A model generated the notes under the pieces. That model worked only from the letters and a program-made list of their open reading frames with translations, made no database searches and was not told where the DNA came from. The position numbers were made by a program, and so were the translations under genes. Below, piece after piece: positions 12,559-24,272 of a stretch of DNA of 64,000 nucleotides. The first letter of the stretch is position 1. Every line of letters starts with the position of its first letter. The stretch is from Marasmius tenuissimus (taxonomy: Eukaryota > Basidiomycota > Agaricomycetes > Agaricales > Marasmiaceae), in the NCBI GenBank assembly GCA_029532415.1, contig JAQOTA010000054.1, forward strand, positions 248,001-312,000, read 5' to 3'.

Positions 12559-13060
12559 TAGGCAGTTTGCGTGGCTCAACAAGTGTGCGAAAACATTGCA
12601 TAATACAAACTTGTTCGAGATTTGGCCTTTTTTGCGTTGCGTGAGACCACCTTCAAGCTCACGCGTATTTTCCTTTTGCAGGACTCTCCTGGTCAAAAAT
12701 CCCTCAGAAAGATGTGGTTGAGTCTCCGGACCATTAAAGATATTATGAGAAGCCAGTCTCTTGACCAGGAGGGGCTATAGATCAGCGAAAAATTACCTGT
12801 GATGTCACCGGCCATATTGTTCGTGTTCGAGGCCACCTCTATCATGAGATCACCGGAGGGGAATAGCCATTTTCAGTGTTACAAAGTGTTTCTGCGCCTC
12901 TCTGAATCAATTTCTGCTGTGCGAGGACAATTTCTGGTTCGGGATCTACGCAGAACTGGCCAGTGTTGGTGGCCTCACGCAATGTGAGAAAGGCCCAATC
13001 TCGAACAGGTTCGTATTACGCAATGTTTTCGCACACTTGTCGAGCCGCGCAAACTGCCTA
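12559..13060. mobile_element. Non-autonomous DNA element with ~100-bp TIRs
   Basis: The ends are inverted copies of about 100 bp each (12559-12658 and 12962-13060). They start TAGGCAGTTTGCG and share AAGTGTGCGAAAACATTGC and TGCGTGAG blocks. TA lies at both outer borders, which fits a Tc1/mariner-like TA duplication, but a TIR that itself begins with TA is equally possible. The interior (about 300 bp) has no transposase frame. The left arm carries TG or CA at several places where the right arm has CG. Confidence 0.7.
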
Positions 13061-13449
13061 ATGAAGACCCCTGGGGGTACAAAATGTAACAAGCTAAATT
13101 CCTTTGTACCTACCAAGGCCAAGTTGAACCAACCCAAAGTCCTAGGTTCTAAGGGGTCACTGAGGTTTTTCAAGACATCACAGTGGTCTTTCTGTCGTGT
13201 TGGACACCCAGTAGATGAGCCCAACACACACAAGATGTGTTATAGCCAGAGACAGACCACAAACACCCAGGGGAAAGTGTGATTAAATACTCATTCAGCA
13301 CGTGTTTCATGTGCACATGCCATGTATAGAAGGTGGGAGGGGGGGTCCTTGAACCTGGGCTTTAAAGACCTTGTATGCTGATTAAGAAATTGACACCCCC
13401 AGGCCCCTTGGTAATATCCAATATTTTGTATATGGACACTCGTACCAAA

Positions 13450-13765
13450 CCCGCGAAATAACCGTTTATGACCGGTATCAGTTCATCGGTTGGGCCCTGA
13501 ACGGCTGGGTTCAAAATCCCACCGGCTGAATTTTTGGTATAAGTGAGCGTCGAGCTGATTTACCGGTGTTTTATGTATTCCCTTCTGGATTTACTGTAGA
13601 AACACTCTTTGGAGGATTTGAAATGATTATATCACGCGAGGTGGGATGTTGGAAGCTGGTCATGAATCAGATTTCCTGGTCGGTGAGCCTGCTACCCTGA
13701 GAGAACGGCCCAAGTGTCAAGAACGGTCAAGAACGGCCACCGGGAAAAGCCACACTTTGCTGATG
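13450..13765 (-). repeat. Dispersed ~320-bp repeat, copy 2 (uninterrupted)
   Basis: The reverse complement matches 52475-52984 over its whole length, for example CCGTTCTCTCAGGGT, TCAGGGCCCAACCG and the AAACGGTTATTTCGCGG end. The two ends are imperfect inverted repeats of each other (CATCAGYAARG type). This copy lacks the inner CACTG element of the other copy. The superfamily and target duplication were not established. It begins about 6 nt after the stop codon of the membrane-protein gene at 13772. Confidence 0.7.
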
Positions 13766-13771
13766 TAGTTC

Positions 13772-15158
13772 CTATACTATATTTCCTGCTATGCTTTCTA
13801 CAGCAACCTCCCGCTCAACAGGAGGTCCACTTTTGACCATCTTGAGGTGATTGACCGTGATTTGTTGGTTATAGCCTTGCAAAGTATTGGCTCGAACAAT
13901 AACCAGCGTTGGTAAAATACCCTGTCCTTGGTCCACTTAGAAAAGGGATAATTCACGAGACCTGGAATTACCACGCACCCCACTTGTGATCATGATTGAG
14001 ACAATGTCCCAGGGTTTTCCCATGGTCGTAGTTGCAACTAGTATCATGACTATCATCCCCAGCACATACAACAAGCCGGACTCGAACCTAAGAGGACTGT
14101 GAGAAATGTGAAATTCAGTCCATATGCAAGCCATACACAATTGCAATGATTGCAGAAAACTTCCTTCTTGACTCCGGGCTAAGTGTGCTTCCGGCGACTC
14201 GAATGGTCATCCATATTCGAAGCGCTATGGTTTTGTTATTTAGAGTAGTGAGGTGTTATAAGGGCAGACTGACCTATGGTACCCGTCAGAATTAGGTTGG
14301 ATAGCGCAATTAGCGCCAGAAACGTGTTGCAAACGTTTTGCATCATGATCTTCTTCTCCGTAGGAGCTAACCGTACAGCAATTGCAGAAGAAGTTCCACC
14401 GACTGTTCAAGTTTGAGTCCTGAGTGGCGACCATTGACTCTCGAAGTGCTCACGGATAAGTATAGTACAAGCCACGATGGGAACGGAAATGTATCGTTGG
14501 TGGCGATACTCCCATAGGACATAACAACGGAAGATCTGGTACGAGTCAGCCACTTCATTCCTGGCGACCAGTAGGGAGCTAACCAGAATAGCATAAATCA
14601 TTCCACTTGCACGAAGAGCGTTCTAAATAAGTTGGATCTCTCTCGAAGAATGTCAGTAGATCGCGTACCCTTGGAGACACATCAACACCATGCGAGAAAT
14701 GCTGGAGGAGTAGGTGATGAGTTGCTACCAACATCTTCATAACTCATGCGCGGAACGCACCCCAGAACTCTCTCTGCCCGCTCTACGGTCACCGGAGGCT
14801 CTAGTCCAGAGTAGCTATAGAATTCCTTTGAGATTTGAAGAAGATCAAAAGCCAGAGCAATAGGGATGCTCAATGTGACCAGCACAAATAGGACGTGAAG
14901 GGAAACTTGATGAAAGAGACACTCCTGAGTTCTCGGCCGTTTTTTGAGTACGAGTAAGCCGATACGGTATAGTAAAACATATAAGCCGTATAGAAATAAA
15001 TGAACCTTTCGATGGCGGTTAGTCTGGAACACGCGGAGAATGTAGGACTTATAATTTGGGCGACCTACCGAGTTGAAAAGTAATGGAGCCACAACCATCA
15101 AGTTGAACCCAGCTCTTGCTGTCGGCTCTGACCCTTGGACCAGCTGGCTTGGCGACAT
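13772..15158 (-). CDS. Seven-helix membrane protein, agaricomycete family
   Basis: Five exons join in phase on the minus strand: 14622-14454, 14402-14274, 14224-14137, 14096-13979 and 13921-13772 (654 nt, stop TAG at 13774-13772). They encode helices III-VII: MIYAILVSSLLV with FRCYVLW, then SAIAV, FLALIALSNLIL, ESGLLYVLGMIVMILV, and a closing GILPTLVIVRA. The last motif and the ESG...Y helix are typical of an unnamed agaricomycete seven-transmembrane family of unknown ligand. Helices I and II are probably in 15158-14690 (LFLYGLYVLLYRIGLLVL and LFVLVTLSIPIALAF), but the link to 14622 is unresolved because that frame reaches a stop at 14682. The start codon is likewise uncertain. A plasma-membrane receptor-like role is inference. 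Confidence 0.7.
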
Positions 15159-17617
15159 GAAGGAGAATAGGGATCAAATGATTCCATCTCACTGGCTTAT
15201 AACAACAAGGCATAGGTCCATTTCGGTCCAGACCACTAGGAACTGCTTTGTTTCTAGCTTTCATGTGCCCTTGACGTGAGAGTGTTTCTTCGGATGCTGA
15301 TGATTCATCTTTGATGACGCGGCAGATCGAGCTCAAAGCAAAGGTGTAGCCTCTGTGGACTTTAATTGCCGGATCTCTGATGGTTCGGGAAAAAAGATAA
15401 TGTTGTTGGCGTTGTGCAGCATCATACATACACAGGGCAAGCAAATGAGCTTTAGGGCTTGAAAAGGTAAGTTCAATATCTAAATGGAGGTGTTTGTATA
15501 TGAAAAATTGGCAGAAGTGTGCTTTGATAGACCTCCAGAAAATCGGATTGTCGGAGAAAATGATTTAGGTTGCTAATTGCTAATTCCCGGATATTCTTTG
15601 ATGTTGGGGTGGTACCGCCTGCAACCATCCACAACCATCAAAGTCCAAAACTTCTGATGATCGGAAGGAGTACGAGCATAGATCCCCTTGATGGTTGCTC
15701 AGTGTCTTCGGGAGCTGTATCCCATGTTTACGGTCATGATGCAAGAGCAGACATCCGAGATGTGGGTATTTGCAATAAGCCCACGCCTCCACGGTGCGGA
15801 CTCCAGAAGAATGCACAAGGAGGCGTGGTGCCCTACCGGGGAATTCCTCTGCATCTCCAAAATTTTGAAGATACAATATAAAGCCCTGTTCAGTATTAAT
15901 TCTACAGATCCTTATTTGCCCTCATCAAAGACGAGACATGCTGGGATAAAAATCATTGCTCTGGACCCGAAATGCCCCTTTCAACGATCCAATCACTAGT
16001 ACTACTTATGTTGGCTCGGCAAAAGCCAAGATTGTTAGTTCTCCCGCAGCGACCTACCATTTAATTTCCTTACATTTTATGGTCAACTGCTTGGAAGAGG
16101 ATGCAATGACCACGACAAAAGGCTGTACCCTCAAGCTTACCTAGGGTGGTGAGACCTGAGGCTTGAGGGTAAAGACGTGATATCGCTGTATCTTTGACAT
16201 CAGAATGCCGCAGTGAAGCCCTGCTCGGAAGCTCTCCAAACAGCGAATACTTCCAGGTTCACCACGATTTAGTGATGCTCCGATTCGAATTTCGGAGCCA
16301 TGGCAGGTATGATTTATGGAAACTGCCATGTTTCTCTTTCATCAGCAGCGGGAAGGCTCATGTGGAAGGTCAGACAATCGCGCTTCTCGCGTATCAATTC
16401 ACCATCACCCTCATCTATCACGCTTTCAATGACCCCGGAGACCGATGTCAAACATTATCCGGGACGTGATCATATTCCAATAGTATACAGAAGTACAGAC
16501 GCTGATGAAAGGAGTTTCAGTAAGCTCGAGTTGTTTCGACAGACCCTCAGTCCCGGAATCGAATGTTCAAGGGTGAATTTTACGCTGTGGAAAGGTAACT
16601 TTTATCCCTTTGCATCCGACTGGTGCACACCTTTCAACTCTCTATAGGAGCAGTTCAGTTATTATCTGAGTTTTGGACACGATATATAACAGAAAAGTTC
16701 ATTGGTTGTTCTGTTATGCTTGCTGTGTAGACCACAGCTTGTCTAGTATAGTGATCCAACCCGGTGGCATGCTCTTTTATGCCTCGATCCCATTGAATTT
16801 CTTGTGTCTGCTATTTACTTGTTCAGGAATTCCACGCAAATAATCTCATCGCATTTTTGGCAGGCATCAATCAGGGCTTCAGATCTCAGAGCCTACGTGC
16901 TTGACAGAGGTGAAGATGATCGATTCTATCTCAACCAAGCACCCGCCGAGCAATGAGATGACAAGCATTGATTAGGAAGGTCCTACAATGCGACCGATCT
17001 TCAGGTTCTAAGATTCGATGGCAGCATAGGCACTTTTGATTCCCACGACGTTTTCTTATGCGTTCAAGTGGCAAAGGCCAGGTGCGAGGCTCAATTCTTT
17101 TGGTATATAAGCTCTGTAATGATCTATGTCTTCCCCTACCTTAAATCTACTGACTTATCTTATTCAACTCGTATATCATGCGTTACAGGCCCCTGGACAT
17201 ACGATAAATTTTCGTATGGTCACCCAGTCACAGGGGGTCATACGAATTCTCCCAATATGACAAACTTCCTGGAAGCTCGATAAAGGCGGAAAAATTTCCC
17301 TTCCAAGATTTTTTTGTCCCAAATTAGGTGTTCTCTGCAGATTTTTGCTTGCGTCAGCGTCAGCCGCCGCCGTCCTCACCGCTCATCCCTTCTTGGTAGT
17401 CGGTGGCTTGAAAGTTCCGTACGAATTTTCTTTTTTTTTTTCACCGGTCACTTGCCCGACATACGAATTTGCCCCGGCGAAACCTTTCGCTCATGGTCAT
17501 CTCGCCCAAGTAGACCTGATCGCGTGAAATGATATCGTCTCAACCAATTTTTTTGAATCGCTCTCGGAACGGCTAGTTACGAAGGTCAGCTACCTGTTCT
17601 CAGACAAGAAGGATAAT
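15159..17617. other. Unassigned region
   Basis: Several open frames of 60-130 codons occur on both strands, for example 15049-15444 minus and 16194-16647 plus. The latter contains stretches that look protein-like, but they match no family I recognise and no convincing gene model emerges. A T-run lies at about 17430-17440. Confidence 0.35.
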
Positions 17618-17764
17618 TTAGACTATTGCTCCCTTATCTCCCGGCCCTTGAATCCTCAACCACCCGTCTTCCCCAAGAAAGCAATTGTTGATGGTCTTGG
17701 CTTGATAAAATTGCTGATTCCCGTCGATGATTATGTTCTCTTCACAACTTAAGGTGGGAGGCAT
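17618..17764 (-). pseudogene. Family A relic: lone exon 1 (A1)
   Basis: An ATG at 17764 opens a frame of 48 codons, then TAA-type sequence stands where the other copies have a GT donor. The segment contains NIIIDGNQQFYQA, matching the exon-1 motif of the intact copies (GD-I-I--GKQQF-QANG). The length of 144 nt before the stop is exactly that of exon 1 in A2, A4 and A5. No exon 2 was found downstream, so this is a stranded first exon. Confidence 0.7.
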
Positions 17765-20700
17765 GATTGTAAAAGCGTTACACAAAGAACGGATGAGAGA
17801 AGAGATGGGAAGAAAGGCAACGGCGACTCGTATTCTAGAGCTGGGGTTCACTATCGCGTGATGAATCAAACCAGAAGTCAAATATATTTGGCTCACTTCG
17901 GGGGTCTGAGAGTGTACACTGTACAGTGACTTTTGACCGTCCAGATCTGCTTCCCTAAGTCATTTGTATTCAGTTGTGTTAGCCTTCCTGTTAGTAAGAT
18001 CGATTCCTTGGGTGACAGTACCAGGTCTGATGCCCAAATAATCTCCCTTGAATACTTATTCTGACTCCCGAAAACAACTTTCTGACATGCAAAGTGATCT
18101 AATAGTCGTCACGTTCGCTATTCAGTCGACAATTGTTGATATACATCGTGGGTGGAGCGGGTCAGTGAAGCTGGAACGTGAAGTTGAAAGAAAAAGACCA
18201 GCATCAATAAACAATCTTACTAACACTTGAAGCATTGTTGCAAGTCCAACTCGGTGCCGTTAGCAACGACCAGGAACTCACAGACGCGTATATGTATTCA
18301 GACCAGCCTTTTCGATAGTTGGCCTGAGGTAACAATACCAGCACGTTCGGTATTCTCATTGAGTGCGCGCATACCATAGGGGTGATGATAAGTCTATTCG
18401 TTCTAAGTATCTCTGGTGACTAACGTGGATCTGGATATGGGTGTGAGAAATGGCTTTGGGGACACGATCATATCTACCTGCAATATCACAAACGTTCCGT
18501 TCGGTCTTGAATCATAGGAACAATATGGACCGCCGCCGGTTGTGCCAGCGAGTATCTCCACACCGTGATTCTCGGTAGTTTCCGTGGTCGCAGAGAGACC
18601 CATCCGACGGTTCAAGTCATGCAGTTCAGGAGATGGCGCGCACAAAACCGATAGCCGGGGATTCGTGGAGGACCTGTACAAAGGAATCAAGCACGTCGTC
18701 GCCGATCCACCAATCCAAGTGTTCGGGGCGGGTGATAGGAGATTCGCTTGTGATCCAAGAAGAGGAACGAGGGCGTCTCGATGTAAAGATACCAGATACG
18801 TCCCTAAGGGAAAGTATTTGCCGTGTGTTCATCCCTGGAAGGTAGAAACGAAGAGACAAAAGATCCAAACACGCCAAGCAGGGTACACGAACAAATCGAC
18901 AACGACGGCTCGGAACAAGATGTCATGAGAATGTAGGACATGAGCTCAGGCTGAGCAGTGTCCATATCGGCGTGCCAATCGAGAAGCGGAGGCAGTCCGT
19001 GCGCAAAGGGGGAGACAGGCCCGAGCTAAGCATGGCTAAACCACCAAAACCTCCACAGCAATTCAGATACACCCGCCTAGCAGGCATGAAGTGGTAGCAG
19101 ATGAGAGAAGAGTAGTGATGGAAGGATGTCGATGAGCATGTATGGAGGAGTATGCACGGAAACACCGGCTAATAAGACGGGAGCGGATGGCCGGTCCCGA
19201 GTAACAGTAGCCGTGCTTCATGGCGAGATCCAGGAAGAAGTGGGGGGTTCAAAAGTCAGGCAAATGAAGCCATAAAAGAGAAGCGAGTTGGGAACACCGG
19301 GTCTGTATCCAGAGCGATTACTATTGAGAAAGACGAGATTCCAACGCCGTGTCAACATCTCTGGTGCCGAACAGAGCAGGGCTGATGAGGAACTTGAGAC
19401 TGGGCTCGTATGGCGAGTTAGTGACCCGCTTCAAGCGAGTGAGGGGAATACAAATAAGGGATAAACAGAACGACGGTCAAATCAACACAGACAAGATGAG
19501 TCATTCTCTCGAAACCCGTTCGTCTTGTGCCTTCAGGGATTCCAATGGTATTTGGAGTCTTCTCGTTGGCTGTTGACGAGTCCTTCTAATGCAGTATTCC
19601 GAGTGGTGGCCGCGGTGAGGAAATCAGTCAGTACTAGTTTCGAGTCATATGGACGAAACATGCACCACAAAGCCCTCGAAGCCGAGGCAAAAATGAAGAG
19701 GAAAGGATGTCTTGGTGGAAATTAAAATGCCTATCGGCCAAAAAGAGTTGGGTTGAGCTCACCCAAGATTCCATATCCTACTACTATCAACCTATACTCC
19801 GCTTTCTCTCCTTCGAAGCACATCGTCTACTGAGACGACGATCAGCCTGTGGTTATAAACGTAGAGCCAAAATAGCCTCACCATCAGGGTAAATCGAGGG
19901 AGTATTATGTATTTTCATGATTTTATCTTCGTAGTGGGAGTTAGCCTGGAGGCGGGCTCGCGGAACATGGGCGTTCGGATGCAAGAAGAATAGCCGGGAC
20001 ACCGCCACCGGCAAGGCTCCCTTTCCGGCCAACGTTCTCTTGTTGGTTATATCTTGCCTCTGAACCATCACCACCGCGAGCTGCAATGAGATCTCGGCCT
20101 TCCTCGTGGCCTCGAAAGCTAAGCAATCGCTCATGTGTATGATGACGGAACGTGTCTCTCTCTGTCTTTTTCAGCTTTCTTCGAGATCACTCAATTTCGG
20201 GCAGGTTTTTTTCGGTTAGCTCGTGGGTCAAAGAGCATTAGAAATCGACCGGACGATGTTGATTTAGACCGCCGTCGAGATTATGGTCGTTTTCAGGGAA
20301 CCGGTTCAAGAGGGTGTCCATCGCATTAGACGCAGAAAACATGCATAGTTGCTACGGTGAAACCTGGTAAGTCGTTTGGATGATACGTCGATACTGACTC
20401 AAGATGATTTTCCCGTTCGTTCATGCACCTGTATATTTTTGACCGTTCGCTACGACTCATAATTGAGCGAATAGGAAGCAATCGGCAGCATCTTATGTTC
20501 GGGGAATTGGCATGCAATTAAGAAGGGTTTATGCGCCTCTAAACTCGAATGTGAAGTGTTAATGGCTGTGATGAATTGCTCCGGACATCTGATGACTTGT
20601 GAGTTATTCTAAGCTATGTGTAAAAGGCTCGAGCTAACGCAGGCTCCGTACACAAAAACTGTTGTTTCTTAGTATACCATGGTAGTGAAGATAAAACAGG

Positions 20701-23700
20701 GAATGTGTTCTTCCGGATCTTCGAGAGAGCGAGGTATGCCCGTAGGACCAGTTTTCCTCGAAAAAAGGAACACTGATTCACTATAGTCTTTGATCGGCAG
20801 TCCTTCCTTACTAGTGACTCTCAGTGGCCAAACAATATCTAGTAAACGACAAGGCACATGAGCCCTTCGTTCACTTCCAAGTGTTGCCTACTCCTCAGAA
20901 CCAGTTGATAGCAGTTGCTCGAGAACGGCGTCAAGCTCGTGGCCAAAACCTAAGTCAAACCTATCTTGTAGCTCTGACCCACCAATTGTTACGCAGGAGA
21001 GGGCAGCTTGCTGCTTCCTGAAGTGGCAGATACAACGTATTTCCGCCTAATTCCCATCGGCTATGCACTTCCCACAATCATCATTGATCAGTGCCGACCC
21101 CCATACCACGCTCGTCGACGCTCAGTTGCAAGTTTTGAGAAAGAGATGGCCTGCTCAGGACACATACATCATCTTGATTGCCCCATCCGGGCCTCTGATA
21201 CCGTCCTTGTACGATACAGCAGTTTCAACCCAACAAGATATAGCTCAATGGTTCGTTTGGCTTTGTATCCTGCGCCAAGGCTCGGCCTCCCGCACGAATG
21301 GGAAAATATGTCACTTTCCCTTGGGATCTCTAACGCCCAATAGGATCATCCCAAACTGCGCGCATGACGACCCTTCTCTATGATTGTTCCCAACGAGACC
21401 AACGGGATGTTCGCAATCTAGTGGCCCAATTACTTGTCCGAGGCCTCTGTACCTTCAAACACCCGTTGGACATCAATCGCGGGTACCCACTGATCTCATT
21501 CACACCGTCTGTAGTACTCCACACGACCCATTTTTTTCTTTCGCTGTATGTAGCGTATTGGTGGTCTCGACCTCCCCCGTTGTTATCGTCCAACGTTGGG
21601 GCGATAATTCCAGCAAAAATTTGGGCACTTTCTCGGAATCTGCTTCGGGTTGCGACCGACAGATAGCAGGCGCTGCTTGGCATATACCGGTATTCGTAGT
21701 GAGGGTAAAGGCTTGAACGAAATAAGTGCTGCCGGAGCCGAGTGACTTTGCAAACGTTCGGGTATTGTGAATCCCAATTCGACTGAGTGATTGTCACTGT
21801 GGGGGCCGGGTAGGTCATTTTTCGACCTACTGATTTGACCTACCAGAGGTCAGTATCCAACCAGACCATGGGTGATCCGTAGGTCACCTTACAACCTATA
21901 CACCCTAGGATGATTAATGATCTATTCTGTAACAAAACACCTACAGCACTTTTGACACCGCTGGGGCACTCTTAGGTTACTGATAGGTTGTTCAAGAGGC
22001 TAGCTGGGGCCTTTCCTCCGGTCCTTTCTGTTCAGTGCGCAGTAGTCATTTCCAATGCACATATATTAAAAGCAGGTACTATATCTATTGTACGAGACAG
22101 AACCGGGAATATACAGGTCACACAGTCACACTAAGCCCAAGATAGGTTAACTAACATATTGTGTTCGAGAGAATACGAAGTGCTAGACAGTGTATTATGA
22201 GTCAGCTCGAAGAAGAAAACAGAGGGTTGACTGTCGAACATACCTGTTAATTAAAGGCGCCCACCCATCTCGATTCTCGACAGTAAAATCCAGCTCTTAG
22301 TACACCCGCCCTCCTCTTGTGAATTGAATCTAAATGAAAACAACAATTAGTTGCTGTAGCTCAGAACCGAGGACCCGAAGACCAGACTCAGAAAGACCGC
22401 AAAGAACCCGAGAGAAGTGATCTTGAGCATTGTTGAGGACATTCTTGACTAACCTATTGAGGCGAATCTGCAATTTGAAGTGGCCTTGAGGTCATCACAG
22501 CGGGAAGCAAGGGGGGAAATTGACGGCGTTGGACGCGCTGATCGGCGTGAGCTGGCAGTTACGGACCACGGTAGACCCGAGCCCAATGGCTTGCGGGATT
22601 ACTAAGAACTGATCAGTAGGAGCTCGGCAGATGCCGAAGGACTTGGAGGTCACGCAGGCTTGGATCAACGGGGACCTTCACTCCATGAGCTCCCCAACTC
22701 GCAAACCCCCACAATCTTTGACATAACCGGACTATATAAGGTACCTATGTAGCTATGAAAGTCATTTGGAAGAGTTGTACGGAGAGCCGGCGAAGCAACC
22801 TAATGGCCAACCTACCTTCGGGTGATCGGCATAGGTTGTCCAGGAGGGTCCAATTTCGGCATCAACCTACAGCACCCGAAAATAGGTTGAGTGTGACATT
22901 TCACCCCGGTCTAGGTTGCTCGACGACCAAAGGTACGCCCATAGTGCATGTGAGACAACGAAGCCCTACAAACAAAGAAAGCAGGATCTGACATCCCAGT
23001 GCTGTTGATAGCAGGCTTGCCGGTCGGAAATAGCCAAAAAATGAGCATAGGCAATCATCGATTCCGGGCGAAGAGGAATGTGGGATGTTGAGGTATGTTT
23101 TCACTTTTGTTCGCAACTCTAGAGTGTACTACTGACTTTATCTCTTTGTGCCAGATCATCTGAATGAGGCAGAACGAGGGAGGACGCAGAATTCACGATG
23201 CTGCAATTGATCCATGATTCAATTGTCCTTACATCAATGATCAAGGGTCCTCAGAGCAGCATAACCTTCGTCTCGCCTCAATGACAACTGATACATCAGA
23301 TGGGGCGGTAAACCCTACCCCGTATAGGTCATTATGTTGATGTGTAGCATGCTCGCGGACTCGGTACATGAGAAAATCGCTCAGGCTTCCGATCGTTGGA
23401 TCTAGACTCTTCGTAGAGACGTGGTGATTGCGAGTTCGGGCGCCGTCGCGATGAATATCAATGCTGTACTCCACACCAATAGATACTATTCACTCCGGAA
23501 TTCGCTAGAGAAACAAAATTGGTAGTGCGTCCGGGAGAAAAGTTAACTTGGCAACTCTTGACCGACTCCTTTACCGAAAGTTACCGGAGGGGAGGAGAAA
23601 AGAGGAAAATTATTATACGTATTATGGTTATATATACAAGAAAAGATCAACCACCAACTGCATTCATGCCGACTTCTCATCCCTCGATCGCTGACCTACT

Positions 23701-24272
23701 AACCAGAACAATATGCGAACGGTGCTCGAGAGTAAGATCACCGCAATGAGGCCAATTACCTCACACAGTTGGGCGAGAGCCTCGGTCAGTGTTACGGGGC
23801 GGGTATCCACATGCTCAGGCCATGACCGAGGTATTGAAACATGGGAACCTACTGATATCACATGTGGATTAGCGAGCAATATGAGCGCTCCGGCACGACT
23901 CACCTGTTCCATACAGGTCTTGTGAGGGATTGGCTGCGTTCGGCGTCTCTCGAGGGTCATCGGTGTCTGGATAGTAAACAGTAGAACTCAGCAAACAAGA
24001 AAGTAGGTTGAGATATAAGATATGATAAATAAACACCTTTAGTCAATGCGATTGCGTTTTCCGACTGGGCGAGCTCGATCGTGTTATCGGAATCTGGTGG
24101 ACGGCGTCCATTGAGGAATTCGAATTTGCGGATACACAAATTTCGGACTCACGTTCGGAAGCTACAGTCGAGGTTGGAAGTGTATCGAGCGTTGCCTGCT
24201 CAGCAATTGGGGCCTGGTCATCTAAACCCGGTTCAAATCCAATGTAAGTTTCGGCTATGATTAAGGTATAGA
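17765..24272. other. Long unassigned region, no confident gene
   Basis: About 6.5 kb contains short frames only. Protein-like fragments occur at 18403-18877 minus, 20669-20857 minus, 21063-21383 plus and 21378-21818 minus, but none has a motif I can name or a splice chain I trust. A GGCGGTG-type module near 19945-20060 (minus) resembles sequences at 47395 and 49724. Scattered CAACCTA/TAGGTTG words occur between 21800 and 22930. Confidence 0.35.
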
